DNA from: Dokdonia sp.
GTDB taxonomy: Bacteria > Bacteroidota > Bacteroidia > Flavobacteriales > Flavobacteriaceae
Assembly (NCBI GenBank): GCA_020630915.1
Contig: JAHDIF010000003.1
Coordinates: forward strand, 124,001 to 188,000
Length of the DNA stretch: 64,000 bases
Reading direction: 5' to 3'
Shown here: positions 1-8,669 of the stretch, one piece after another
How positions within the stretch are numbered: position 1 is the first letter of the stretch
Layout: each line of letters opens with the position of its first letter
The notes under the pieces: generated by a model
Database searches by the model: none
What the model was told of the DNA's origin: nothing
Seen by the model: only the letters and a program-made list of their open reading frames with translations
Translations under genes and position numbers: made by a program

Positions 1-310
1 ACCCAAGGGCCAAGGCCACTATAAAAAGAATATCTCCTAAACCAAAAACCTGTAAAAAAGAAACTGAAGGCATCCTGAGTTTGCTATATCCCGCAAGTAC
101 GCCTAACAGGATAGCGGTAATCCCAAAATTAAACAGAAGACTTATCACAAATTGATACCATCCAACTGTGGTGATATGCAGCACTCCAAAAGTGAGACAT
201 ATTATGATAAAGAGCCCTAAAAACACACGACGTTCTTTTTGGTCCTGATAAAAAATGGCTAGAAGACTAGCCAGTGCAATTACTTTTAAAAGAATAAATA
301 CAACTTCCAT
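1..310 (-). CDS. Partial membrane protein, prepilin-peptidase-like (A24-type)
   Basis: The reading frame starts at 310 on the minus strand and runs off the left edge, leaving 103 visible residues. The visible part is almost entirely hydrophobic (about three membrane helices) and ends in FGLGDILFIVALALG. This resembles the second GxGD aspartate motif of type IV prepilin peptidases (A24 family), although the usual lysine after the aspartate is absent. Its ATG overlaps the stop of the upstream pseudopilin-like gene (TAATG), so the two are probably translationally coupled, which supports a prepilin-processing role. The function is inferred from one motif and the neighbour; the C-terminal half lies outside the window. 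Confidence 0.5.
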   Translation of the reverse strand, partial: MEVVFILLKVIALASLLAIFYQDQKERRVFLGLFIIICLTFGVLHITTVGWYQFVISLLFNFGITAILLGVLAGYSKLRMPSVSFLQVFGLGDILFIVALALG

Positions 311-720
311 TAATCTTTAATGATTTGTTTAGGAATCCCGTTTTCATCTATTTCCCATACGTTATAAATGCCATCTCTATCAAAATCTGTAATGGCAGTT
401 GCGCGAGCTTTAAAACCTTCATTGCCTGCAACTAGGATTTCATACTCATAATTAGCCGTACCTCCTTGCTGCACCGTTCTTGGAGCCTCAAAGTCTATCT
501 CACTAAAGTCACTAGAAAATTTAGAAGTGGTGTAACTATAGAGCAATTGCATATTATACACTTGCTTAAGTTGTGTTTGTGCTTCCAGACTTTTTGTTTT
601 TGAAATAAGAGGCATTAAATAAGGCATTGCTAGTAGGAGCAATATGCCAATAATAGCCAAGGTGATAAGCGTGTCTTGCAAGTTATAAGCAGGAATTTTT
701 TTTGTTACAATACGTCTCAT
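310..720 (-). CDS. Pseudopilin-like protein with type IV prepilin-type N-terminus
   Basis: This 136-residue protein has a short basic leader (MRRIVTKKIPA), then YNLQDTLITLAIIGILLLLA and a small globular C-terminal domain. The layout is that of type II secretion/type IV pseudopilins: processing after a small residue, a +1 aromatic, an acidic residue at +5 and a long hydrophobic N-terminal helix. Two positions differ from the consensus: Ala replaces Gly at -1 and Asp replaces Glu at +5. The C-terminus has an acidic DFDRDGIYNVWEID stretch reminiscent of the calcium site of GspG-type major pseudopilins. It overlaps the downstream membrane protein gene by TAATG. I am fairly sure of the fold class and unsure which apparatus it serves. 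Confidence 0.6.
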   Translation of the reverse strand: MRRIVTKKIPAYNLQDTLITLAIIGILLLLAMPYLMPLISKTKSLEAQTQLKQVYNMQLLYSYTTSKFSSDFSEIDFEAPRTVQQGGTANYEYEILVAGNEGFKARATAITDFDRDGIYNVWEIDENGIPKQIIKD

Positions 721-924
721 ACAGGTGAAAAATTTTATCTTCTAAGATAAGAAAAGAATAGCAAAAATTGTGATTTTAGTGTTGAATAATTGTTGTATAT
801 ACACCTGAAAATCTTATACTATCAAACTATAAGTTTATAGTAATGTTGCAGTGTAGAGCCTATGTAATTCGGATTTTCCACAACTAGAATTAAATTTTAT
901 AAAACTGCGACGCATCTGGTATAT

Positions 925-965
925 AGCTCTTTTGCTTATTCTTGACAGCGTTAGTTTGTTGCTCA
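925..965. repeat. Left copy of imperfect direct repeat flanking an OMP gene
   Basis: The core TTGCTTATTCTTGACAGCG in the interval between the pseudopilin-like gene and the small outer-membrane protein gene is echoed at about 1766-1802 as TTGCTTACTCTTGACGGC, followed in both by a TAGT. The two copies bracket the gene at 967-1587 in the same orientation. The rest of 721-966 holds no convincing gene. Confidence 0.35.
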
Positions 966-966
966 A

Positions 967-1587
967 CTAATTTAAATAATAAATAAACTTAAAATTTAAA
1001 CTTCGATTTCTTACCGTATCAGAAATCAAAACTGTACCGTTCTTAGAAATGTTCTGGACTCCAAAATCATAACCGATGTCTATTGAAAATTCCTTGACAC
1101 TAGCAACAGCACCTATTGTCAATCCCCAATCAAAATCTTGGTAAGCATCTCTTAACTCTATTTCTTCAAACCAGCCAATAGCCTCAAATTTACCACCGAC
1201 TAAATAGCCAAAATAGCTTCCAGCCCTAGCTCCAATTCTTAAATTACTTTTTTCATTTGTTTGGATTAAAAAACTTAAAGGCAATTTAATATAATTTAAT
1301 CTCACATTTTTTTCTATTCTACCCGTAGGTCCCATTTGACTTCCATTTTCACTAAAGCCATTTTGATAATAGGATACCCCTGTCTTTAAAGCAACATTAT
1401 TGGTTAAGTCCATTTTAATATCCATCCCTATATCTAGTCCAAGAACGCCGTTATAGAACTCATCATCCATTCTAGATTCATTTCTATCAAACATTGTAGC
1501 AAGCGTTCCTCCTACATGAAAACCAACTGTTTGTGAAATACAAATATTCACGATTAAAAGACAAAAAAATAATAAAGCTTTATTCAT
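967..1587 (-). CDS. Small outer-membrane beta-barrel protein (PorT-like)
   Basis: This 206-residue protein starts with a signal peptide (MNKALLFFCLLIVNICIS, then Q), followed by alternating glycine/aromatic amphipathic strands (for example SIDIGYDFGVQN) and an aromatic-rich end (NFKFIYYLN). This is the pattern of small Bacteroidota 8-10-strand barrels (OMP_b-brl/PorT-like families). It lies on the same strand as the Rhs operon but is separated from the last immunity candidate by 278 bp of apparently non-coding DNA, so it may be a separate unit. A second protein of the same class sits inside the operon at 7354-7938. Specific function is unknown. Confidence 0.6.
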   Translation of the reverse strand: MNKALLFFCLLIVNICISQTVGFHVGGTLATMFDRNESRMDDEFYNGVLGLDIGMDIKMDLTNNVALKTGVSYYQNGFSENGSQMGPTGRIEKNVRLNYIKLPLSFLIQTNEKSNLRIGARAGSYFGYLVGGKFEAIGWFEEIELRDAYQDFDWGLTIGAVASVKEFSIDIGYDFGVQNISKNGTVLISDTVRNRSLNFKFIYYLN

Positions 1588-1659
1588 ATTAAGGAATTTG
1601 AATATAAATACTAATTTAATTCATAATGATTAAACAAATTCTATATATTTTTTTAAGAC

Positions 1660-1850
1660 GAGGCATTCATATAATCACTTGTTACAAACGAGCAGTAGCT
1701 AGGGGCGCTAAGATTATGGAATTTGTATTTTCTGCTCATAGTAGTATAAAATACAAAAAAACTAGGGTTCTTTTTGTTTGCTTACTCTTGACGGCACTAG
1801 TAAATACTAGCGCTAGCGGGGGTTTTTCCCGATTATTGCCAGCTATTAAC
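1660..1850. repeat. Non-coding repeat-like block downstream of immunity candidate
   Basis: This block contains the right copy (about 1766-1802) of the direct repeat seen at 925-965 and an inverted repeat CTAGTA-aa-TACTAG near 1799-1812. A 75-codon frame crosses it (1626-1853, plus) but its composition does not look coding. It may be a mobile-element scar or a cassette boundary. Confidence 0.35.
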
Positions 1851-1865
1851 TAATATGAGCCGATA

Positions 1866-2309
1866 TTAATACTTTTTAAACGTTAATAAATATCCCTCCT
1901 TTTTTACCTGATAAGAATCGAATATTTTATCTGCACTATACTCATTTTCCCGAAGCAATGGTATTAATTTTGACCTAAGAACAAGTTCATCTTTATTCAA
2001 TTTTTCGATTTTCATATTAACAACCATATCATTAACGAATAGAGTAAGTCTTTCGTTATAAATTTTAAACCGATATGAATCACAAAGAGAATCATTCGAA
2101 AAAATTTTCATTTGATTTTCAATAAATTCTAGATGACTATTAATTCTAATGTTGTCGCACTTACCCAAAAAACTGATAGGCTCAAAAGTTGACTCAGAAA
2201 GAACCCATTTCCCAAGGATATCTTTTTGATCATTAGAATTGCAAAATGTAAAAAACAAAAAGGTTATTAAAATTAATGTAATTCTCATATTATCAGTTTT
2301 TTTAATCAT
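1866..2309 (-). CDS. Small lipoprotein, candidate immunity protein for the metzincin-tipped Rhs
   Basis: This protein of up to 147 residues has a lipoprotein signal ending FLFFTFC; Met8 at 2288 would be an equally good start. The body begins ILGKWVLSEST and is predicted to be beta-rich, like lipocalin-type calycin lipoproteins. Its start at 2309 overlaps the stop of the Rhs gene at 2302, so it is the very next gene after the toxin tip. In polymorphic toxin loci the gene directly after the toxin normally encodes cognate immunity. A periplasmic or surface lipoprotein is the right place to block a zinc protease delivered to the cell envelope. The immunity role is inferred from position only. Confidence 0.5.
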   Translation of the reverse strand: MIKKTDNMRITLILITFLFFTFCNSNDQKDILGKWVLSESTFEPISFLGKCDNIRINSHLEFIENQMKIFSNDSLCDSYRFKIYNERLTLFVNDMVVNMKIEKLNKDELVLRSKLIPLLRENEYSADKIFDSYQVKKEGYLLTFKKY

Positions 2310-5300
2310 ATTTCTGCCAATCTGGATCTTTATAATCTACCCCAGGCTGATCTAGAAAGTCTCTTAGATTCCCATAATCACTTCCATCTAATGATGGTAT
2401 AGTTTTTAATCCTGCTCCGGCATCATTAATAAGTCCATTAAAACTGAACAATTGCCAATCTAATAAGCCCGTCATTACAGAACTAACCATTAAATTTGAA
2501 TCCCAATTAGGTGTTATACTTTTCAGATGTGGTGCATCATATAAATCCTCAATTCCAAGATTGTGAGCAATTTCGTGGGGTATTGCTCTTATTCTATCCG
2601 ATTGAACTGTTGCAAATCTTCCTCCTAATTCAGCAAATCCACCAGCCTTTCTTAAATGACCTGTATTGGTCGTATATCGACCACTATTTATTATGGCTAA
2701 AACGTGATCATCATCTTCAATTTGACCTACATTATCTATCCAATTATATTGAAATTTAATATTTAGCTTAACTTTTCTTTTAATTCCATTTTTATCAAAT
2801 GCATAAGTTGATTTATTATTGAATATAGTATGTAATCTTTTTAATTGACTTGTAATTTTAGCATAAATACTTCCAGTACTTTTATCTGATAAATTTATAA
2901 TCTTTCCTCCAACTGTTACGTTTATTGTATAATCTCCATTAGCTCCTTGAGTAACAATGTATTTAATCCATTCTCCATTTTGGTCTATTGCATTAATTGG
3001 GTTATTTCCCATACCAAGATAAGGACTAAAAAACTGGCCAGCAGGATCAATAGTTTCCCAGCGTCCAGTTTTACTATTCCATAACCTTGATTCAAATGCC
3101 TCTTTCCCTGTCTCTTGGTCTTTTTCTTGTCCTTGGTATGCATAGCGGTAATCTGCTTCTACATTTCTGTTAGGCATAGGCATCCCAAAGGGGTAGTAGT
3201 CTGTTTTTGCGATGGCTATTGCATTTCCAGATTGATCTTTAGAGACTACTGCTCTTACGTTTCCTAGGTGGTCTGTAAGTTGGTATAGGTAATCTCCTTC
3301 TGCTGCTGCATTTTGTTGGTCTTTTTTATAGATTCCTAGTCTGCTGTTTCCGTAAACGGGGTTTTCTGTTTGCTCAGGAGCTCCTGTGTTAAATCCAGAG
3401 TAAATACTAATGACATTACCAGAGACATCTCTGAGGTAGTAGGTAGATACCGTCCCACTCACAGGTTTAGTTCCATCTACAACGGTCTGGTTAAATCCAT
3501 CTTTACGGATACGTTGTCCTCTATCATCGTAAGCAAAGGCTACTAGTGGAGTGGTGGCTGCTTGCAAATGGATATGGTCTATATCTAGACGCATAGCATT
3601 ACTATTATTAACTCCGCTAGAAGCTTCTATCTCTATGCGTATCTGATCGTTGTTGGGAGTAAAAGTAAAGCTTGCATTTTTTTCAAAGATATTTGCACAA
3701 GGATTACTGCTGTTATAACTCCATCCTGATCCATAGGCGCCACTAGTAAGAGTAGTCTCTGCTAAGGTGGCTCCTAGACCGCTTCCATTATCACGTATAC
3801 GTATAATGGCACTGTCATTTACACTACCAAATACAAGTGTTTGATGGAATAGCACATCTAAATCGATAGTATGTTCTGCGCCAGATACGGCTATTAAAGG
3901 GATGGTGGCTATTTTTTCTCTATTGGTACTAAAGTCTAATTGTAGTGTATTCCCATAGGTGCTAGCTAGGTTACCACAGTGTGTGGATTGCCCGCTACTA
4001 TTATCGATATTCCAATCTGCATTGACACTACTTGAATGCCCAGAACCACCAAACTGTACCATTGCGGCGGTACTATTATCAAAATCTGTAAAATTATGAT
4101 AAAGCAAAGTAGCCATCTCTCCAGTTGTATTATCTCCAAAAGCGTTAATACGTGTTACTAGTCCAGAGGCATTATACTCATAGGTAATACCTTCTTGCGC
4201 ATTAGTCACTAACTGCCCTATGTCATTGTAGTAGTAGTTTTGTAGCACTCCGCTATCTACATCGTATTGATCTCTAATATCGTTATAACGATTGGGATCG
4301 CTGTTATCATCTGTATCATTTACTGCTGCCAGTCGATTGCCATCTTCTAGATACTTATATTCCAGATCATCCATAGGATTATCTCCAGAGGCGTCGGTAT
4401 ACCCTTTTCTTCTAAGGTTTTTTATATTTCCATTAGCATCATAAGCGATATCTTTTACACTATAATCATCATTAGGATCTGAGGTATAGTTTACTTGATG
4501 TTTGTTTCCAGAGATTGCACTTATACTACCCGTGCCAAAGACAGCCTGATTTAGCCAGTTATTGGTGTTATACTGGTACATATAGGTGTCAAAGTTACCT
4601 CCTTGTGGATTCTCTGTATTAAAGCGTATTCCTTTAATGTTTCCGTTAAACTGATCTGTCCCGTGCGTGTTTTGTTGTGCCACAGGAGTAGGGGTAGCCG
4701 CTCTCGTATAATCTCCATTGTAATAGTCTATGGCCATTCCAAAGAGATCTGTTTTCACCCCATTAGCTCCTCCATCACCTCCAGGATCATTGGTAGTTTG
4801 TAAACTAGGATGATTGATTGCTTTGAGTTGTCCATTAAGGTTATATACATAGTCAATTCCTTGTAGGTCTTCTGCTATGACTGTACGGACTAAAGCTCCT
4901 GTCTCGTTATACTCATAGCTTGCCTGTTCTCTATAGGTAATCCCATCTATAGAGGTAGAGACCGTTACTAATTGCCCTCCATCGTTGTACTCGTATTTAT
5001 GAATAAAACGATCTGTAAGATGATGACGCTGGTAATCTATTAGTAGTACCTGTCCTGTTGCTGGATGGTACTCATAATTTATAGTCACAGGGCAACTCAT
5101 TCCTGTAGGTTGCTGTACTAGCCATTGTAATCTTCCCAATACGTCATAACTATACCAACTAACATTGGTACTTGGATCTTCTGTAATGGTTTGAGAAACA
5201 TTACCTCCCACAAATGTTTGTTGATATTCAGCTACAGGGATATTACAGTTAGCAAGTGCTGTGGTATTAATAGTAGGAATGTCATATATGGTTTTATGTA

Positions 5301-7347
5301 CTTCTTTTGTGCGAGTTGCAGAGAGTGGATTAGTGGTTTCTATCCAGTAGCTACTAGCCGATGCAAAGACAAGTCCTCCGCCTTCTACATACACCCCACT
5401 TTCTACAGGGCGCCCCCATTGATCATAACTCGTATAACTAAACTCTCCCGCTAGTGCTTGTTTATCATTCTGGCTAAAGCGTATCTGTCCGTCTTTACGG
5501 TATTTAAATTGAGCTACGCCTTCATCAGGGCTACTTGTATCAAGCAATTGTCCCAAGCTATTATAAGAAAAAGTACTTTCTAAGTGATCTCCTAAGGGTT
5601 GTGTGCTCTTGAGTAAACGACCTACACGATCATATTCATTATGAGTATAATCGTAGTATGCTACGTCATAGGCAATACTCATTCCATTACTCACAAAGGC
5701 CCAAGGTTGAGTGATAGAAGCTCTATAAAATCCAGAACCATTAAGAGTGACCGTTTGGCTTGAGCCACTATAGGTTCCTAAAAGTTGCTCGCTTACTAAG
5801 TCATATACCTCTACATTACCATAAGTGGCAGGATCATTATTGGTTAGATTAAAGGTGTTGATTCCTCCAGAAAGATGAAAGTCTACATAGCCTTGTCTAC
5901 CTGCATTCACGGTAACAGATCCCGTAATACTTGAAGCTGCATTTGTTGATTTTACACGTGCGGCACCCAAAGCCTTACCATCGGTGTCATTAAATAATAC
6001 TACCTCATTGCCGTGCACATCACGGGATACGGTTTTTATAGCTTTCGCGAAAGCGTACCACTGTGGAGCATTAGGCTCTGAGGTAGTCATCGTACCTGCG
6101 GGCATCGTAAAGCTATAGCTCTGCTTCCAGTTGCCGTTTATTTTATTACCTCCAAATACTTCTAACGCATTACCAGGGTTTAACCTGCTATAAAGCATTT
6201 TAGAAAAAGGATAGTTCGTTACATCTTGATAGCTATCTAGTGTATTGCCATTACTATAGTAAGCTCCTAGAGTACTGGTTTGATTACCTACTGTAGCTGG
6301 ATTATCTATGGTATTTGTTCCATCATAATCTGCAAGTGTATATTCTGTGCCATTAGTTTTTAGAACAAAGTTATTGCGGTATCCAAAGGCATTACCCACA
6401 GGAGCACTCAAACTCTGAAAAACAGATCTACCGTGACGATCGTATAAGGTTTGATTTGCCCAGACTTGACCCGTAAGTACATCCCAACTTTGACTCTGAT
6501 CCCCCTTACCTAAAGAATTGTAAAAACTACGTGACTTAGTCACAGGATTACCGCTAAAGTCAAATCCTATACTACTGGTCTGATTCCAGCCTGTGGTAAG
6601 AGCAGGAGCATCCTCCACACTGGTATATACCCCATTACCATTAAGGGTTATATTTATTAGATCACCCACATCAGGGCTACTAGCATCTATTGCTTCTAAT
6701 CGGGGATACCAAAAGTATTGGTAGGTATTAATATTAGTTGAGTAATGAAAAGAACTACGCATACGGGTGTTTACGATAGAGGCATCCTGCCATTTAAACT
6801 CTGTAAAATCTAATACCTTTTGACCGTTAACATCATACAAACCACCTTCTCCTGTCTCACCACCACTATGATCATATGGATGAACCACGCCTACCATAAG
6901 ATACCAGGTATCTAACTCTGGTAAATCATTACTAAAAAAATAAGGGTTGTTCTGTATACCGCCATCAGTAAGTCTACGCACACGTAAAGTGCCGTGATAG
7001 GTACGACCAGCGTGACTATTAGTGCGTTTTACCCAAACACTATAACGATAACGCTTAGTAGGGTCTATAGGAGAATTACTAATAGGAACATTCCAACCAC
7101 CGTCAGCGTTATATCCTGCATCACTTCCACAACGCCATAAAACAGCATCAGAACCCACAGGAGATTCTCCAATTATTCGATTATTTTCCCCAGATTGTGA
7201 ACTCCACTCAGAGAATATACCCGTGCTGCCAGAACCAACTTCCCAATCTAATCCATCCCATACTACTTGGGAAAAAGAAAGGGTCGAATTACACACTAAT
7301 ATTAAAACAAGTAGTTTTATGGTAAGAGAGTTACTTGAGATGTCCAT
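2302..7347 (-). CDS. Rhs-family polymorphic toxin with metzincin-type C-terminal protease domain
   Basis: This 1681-residue secreted Rhs protein has a signal peptide at residues 1-26 and an N-terminal carbohydrate-binding-like region beginning VVWDGLDWEVGSGSTG. Long YD/Rhs repeats follow (for example YDVLGRLQWLV and YEYNETGALV), then the conserved Rhs core end (YPFGMPMPNRNVEADYRYAY ... SPYLGMGNNPINAIDQNGE). The variable tip is about residues 1458-1681. It contains HEIAHNLGIED (His1591, Glu1592, His1595, Asp1601), a HExxHxxGxxD zinc site as in metzincins whose third ligand is Asp. A possible Met-turn (NLMVSS, Met1620) follows. The middle 4.1 kb is identical to the Rhs gene at 9312-14366; signal peptide and tip differ. 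Rhs shells of this type enclose the toxin tip and release it by autoproteolysis (family knowledge). Secretion route is unknown; no type IX tail is visible. Confidence 0.85.
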   Translation of the reverse strand: MDISSNSLTIKLLVLILVCNSTLSFSQVVWDGLDWEVGSGSTGIFSEWSSQSGENNRIIGESPVGSDAVLWRCGSDAGYNADGGWNVPISNSPIDPTKRYRYSVWVKRTNSHAGRTYHGTLRVRRLTDGGIQNNPYFFSNDLPELDTWYLMVGVVHPYDHSGGETGEGGLYDVNGQKVLDFTEFKWQDASIVNTRMRSSFHYSTNINTYQYFWYPRLEAIDASSPDVGDLINITLNGNGVYTSVEDAPALTTGWNQTSSIGFDFSGNPVTKSRSFYNSLGKGDQSQSWDVLTGQVWANQTLYDRHGRSVFQSLSAPVGNAFGYRNNFVLKTNGTEYTLADYDGTNTIDNPATVGNQTSTLGAYYSNGNTLDSYQDVTNYPFSKMLYSRLNPGNALEVFGGNKINGNWKQSYSFTMPAGTMTTSEPNAPQWYAFAKAIKTVSRDVHGNEVVLFNDTDGKALGAARVKSTNAASSITGSVTVNAGRQGYVDFHLSGGINTFNLTNNDPATYGNVEVYDLVSEQLLGTYSGSSQTVTLNGSGFYRASITQPWAFVSNGMSIAYDVAYYDYTHNEYDRVGRLLKSTQPLGDHLESTFSYNSLGQLLDTSSPDEGVAQFKYRKDGQIRFSQNDKQALAGEFSYTSYDQWGRPVESGVYVEGGGLVFASASSYWIETTNPLSATRTKEVHKTIYDIPTINTTALANCNIPVAEYQQTFVGGNVSQTITEDPSTNVSWYSYDVLGRLQWLVQQPTGMSCPVTINYEYHPATGQVLLIDYQRHHLTDRFIHKYEYNDGGQLVTVSTSIDGITYREQASYEYNETGALVRTVIAEDLQGIDYVYNLNGQLKAINHPSLQTTNDPGGDGGANGVKTDLFGMAIDYYNGDYTRAATPTPVAQQNTHGTDQFNGNIKGIRFNTENPQGGNFDTYMYQYNTNNWLNQAVFGTGSISAISGNKHQVNYTSDPNDDYSVKDIAYDANGNIKNLRRKGYTDASGDNPMDDLEYKYLEDGNRLAAVNDTDDNSDPNRYNDIRDQYDVDSGVLQNYYYNDIGQLVTNAQEGITYEYNASGLVTRINAFGDNTTGEMATLLYHNFTDFDNSTAAMVQFGGSGHSSSVNADWNIDNSSGQSTHCGNLASTYGNTLQLDFSTNREKIATIPLIAVSGAEHTIDLDVLFHQTLVFGSVNDSAIIRIRDNGSGLGATLAETTLTSGAYGSGWSYNSSNPCANIFEKNASFTFTPNNDQIRIEIEASSGVNNSNAMRLDIDHIHLQAATTPLVAFAYDDRGQRIRKDGFNQTVVDGTKPVSGTVSTYYLRDVSGNVISIYSGFNTGAPEQTENPVYGNSRLGIYKKDQQNAAAEGDYLYQLTDHLGNVRAVVSKDQSGNAIAIAKTDYYPFGMPMPNRNVEADYRYAYQGQEKDQETGKEAFESRLWNSKTGRWETIDPAGQFFSPYLGMGNNPINAIDQNGEWIKYIVTQGANGDYTINVTVGGKIINLSDKSTGSIYAKITSQLKRLHTIFNNKSTYAFDKNGIKRKVKLNIKFQYNWIDNVGQIEDDDHVLAIINSGRYTTNTGHLRKAGGFAELGGRFATVQSDRIRAIPHEIAHNLGIEDLYDAPHLKSITPNWDSNLMVSSVMTGLLDWQLFSFNGLINDAGAGLKTIPSLDGSDYGNLRDFLDQPGVDYKDPDWQKYD
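3117..7227. repeat. 4.1-kb direct repeat, copy 1 (Rhs core)
   Basis: No difference was seen between 3117-7227 and 10157-14267 (offset exactly 7040 bp). The left break is the T/G mismatch at 3116/10156; the right break is at 7228 and 7233. Homology then continues at lower identity for about 40 codons on the tip side and about 15 on the signal-peptide side. Confidence 0.9.
6041..6054. repeat. GCTTTCGCGAAAGC palindrome (within Rhs core, copy 1)
   Basis: A perfect 14-bp palindrome within the Rhs coding sequence, read on the minus strand as Tyr-Ala-Phe-Ala-Lys-Ala. It is one of ten perfect copies in the window. Confidence 0.9.
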
Positions 7348-7353
7348 ACCGGT

Positions 7354-7938
7354 TTAGTTAAATTGATATCCTACACTTAATTGCAATGTTGTATTAGTTA
7401 TTTTATTGGTGAAATCATCTACAATAAGAACCTCTAGTGTGGGTTGTATTCCTTGATACGCACTTAGTTCTATAAAAATATTGTTAATGTCGTAACCTAT
7501 ACCCAATCTTACTCCTATATCAAATCCATCTTCCAATTCTTGTAATACAATATTCTCTACAGAGCTATTTATCAAAAAGCCTATTTGAGGTCCTACTGTT
7601 ATAAATGGTTTTGAGAAAAATTTTGCTTCAAGTGGGATGCTTATGTAATCTATTTTATAGGCTGATTCACCAGAAGTCGTGAGAGGACCTGAATTATTCT
7701 CAGTACGATCTCCTTGCTGCGAATACATAAGTTTTGGTCTAAAAGAAAAGTTATCGTTTATTTCTAAATTATAAAAGCCACCTAAATGAATCCCAACTCC
7801 AGGAGCACTTACGGTTTCTAAAAATCCATTACTGGTTGTGACCGCTCCTAAACCCCCAAAAACTCCAAAACCAGATTGCCCCCAACCAAGTGCCACCATT
7901 AATAAAGAACTACATAGTGTTAATATAATTTTTTTCAT
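7354..7938 (-). CDS. Outer-membrane beta-barrel protein in the Rhs operon
   Basis: The start is taken at the ATG at 7938, which opens a clean signal peptide (MKKIILTLCSSLLMVALGWG, then QSG). A longer frame from 7983 adds 15 residues without signal-peptide character. The mature protein is glycine-rich with alternating hydrophobic strands (FRPKLMYSQQGD, TTLQLSVGYQFN) and ends in an aromatic strand, as in PorT-like Bacteroidota barrels. It lies 4 bp after the preceding gene and 6 bp before the metzincin-tipped Rhs gene, so it is firmly inside the operon. It could help place or expose the Rhs protein at the outer membrane, but nothing in the sequence proves it. Confidence 0.65.
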   Translation of the reverse strand: MKKIILTLCSSLLMVALGWGQSGFGVFGGLGAVTTSNGFLETVSAPGVGIHLGGFYNLEINDNFSFRPKLMYSQQGDRTENNSGPLTTSGESAYKIDYISIPLEAKFFSKPFITVGPQIGFLINSSVENIVLQELEDGFDIGVRLGIGYDINNIFIELSAYQGIQPTLEVLIVDDFTNKITNTTLQLSVGYQFN

Positions 7939-7942
7939 AATC

Positions 7943-8581
7943 TCACATATTTGAACATTTAGTATTGTAATAAGAAATGACATTTTTAATGTCTTTTTTC
8001 CGGAAACCTTTTTCGTTTCCTTCTATTTTTTTAGTTAACTCAGAACAATCTTGGAAATATTCTGTCATATTTTTAGAAAATTTAGTCCCTAAAACTTCAA
8101 GATTAGATGCTCCTTTTTCCTGAATCGCATAAATAGTTATCTTTCCTCCTCCTCCAGGTGTGGGCATAAAAACCGGATTACCAGGACCGCCTCCATTTGC
8201 CATCCAGATACCTGAGTAGCCCGCATAAGAGGTTTTCTTATATAAATTAATAGTTCCTTTTTGAACCAGATCATAGACACCTCTTGTTTTACCTTTTTTT
8301 CCTTCACTTAGAAAGTAAACTGTTTTGGGCTTGCGCTGCCTCTTAGCTCTAGGATTGATAGGCGTAGTAGCAGAGTCCAACAATTCATATTTAATTTTCT
8401 CTTTCTTTCCCTTAACTTTTTCTTGAAATACCGCCTCTTTCTTTTTAAAGGTCACATAGCCGGTTTGTTCTGTTCCATCCTGAAAATGTAAGGTCATTTT
8501 CTTTTGAGCATAGGATTGACCACAGGCTACAATTAGAAAAAGGAAAGTAAGGTGGTTTACTATTAGTTTCAAATGATTCAT
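7943..8581 (-). CDS. Secreted basic protein of unknown function in the Rhs operon
   Basis: This 212-residue protein has a signal peptide (LTFLFLIVACGQSYA, then Q). The N-terminal half of the mature part is lysine-rich (KKKEAVFQEKVKGKKEKIKY). It is followed by a glycine-rich loop (NGGGPGNPVF ... TPGGGG) and a C-terminal helical part with two cysteines. I do not recognise the family. The start MTLHFQDGTEQTGYV after the signal is reminiscent of small beta proteins that begin with a G-Y/F-V turn. It is placed 88 bp after the second immunity candidate and directly before the barrel gene, so it is probably co-expressed with the toxins. Confidence 0.6.
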   Translation of the reverse strand: MNHLKLIVNHLTFLFLIVACGQSYAQKKMTLHFQDGTEQTGYVTFKKKEAVFQEKVKGKKEKIKYELLDSATTPINPRAKRQRKPKTVYFLSEGKKGKTRGVYDLVQKGTINLYKKTSYAGYSGIWMANGGGPGNPVFMPTPGGGGKITIYAIQEKGASNLEVLGTKFSKNMTEYFQDCSELTKKIEGNEKGFRKKDIKNVISYYNTKCSNM

Positions 8582-8669
8582 TTATTAGCTTTAAATTTTG
8601 TGATATACTGATTGTCAATTTACAAGTATTATTTTCAGAACGTCGGTGGTAGTTTGGCTCATTACCCAA

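Noticed and set aside
1626-1853. 75-codon plus-strand frame between barrel and lipoprotein genes
   Set aside because: Its composition is not protein-like, it crosses a repeat-like block with inverted repeats, and it opposes the operon direction.
4603-5454. Plus-strand frames within the Rhs core (and the same frames in the second copy)
   Set aside because: They are antisense to a long conserved coding region and are duplicated only because the Rhs core is.
8445-8669. 74-codon minus-strand frame overlapping the basic secreted protein
   Set aside because: It is mostly the other frame of a convincing signal-peptide gene and has no domain features.
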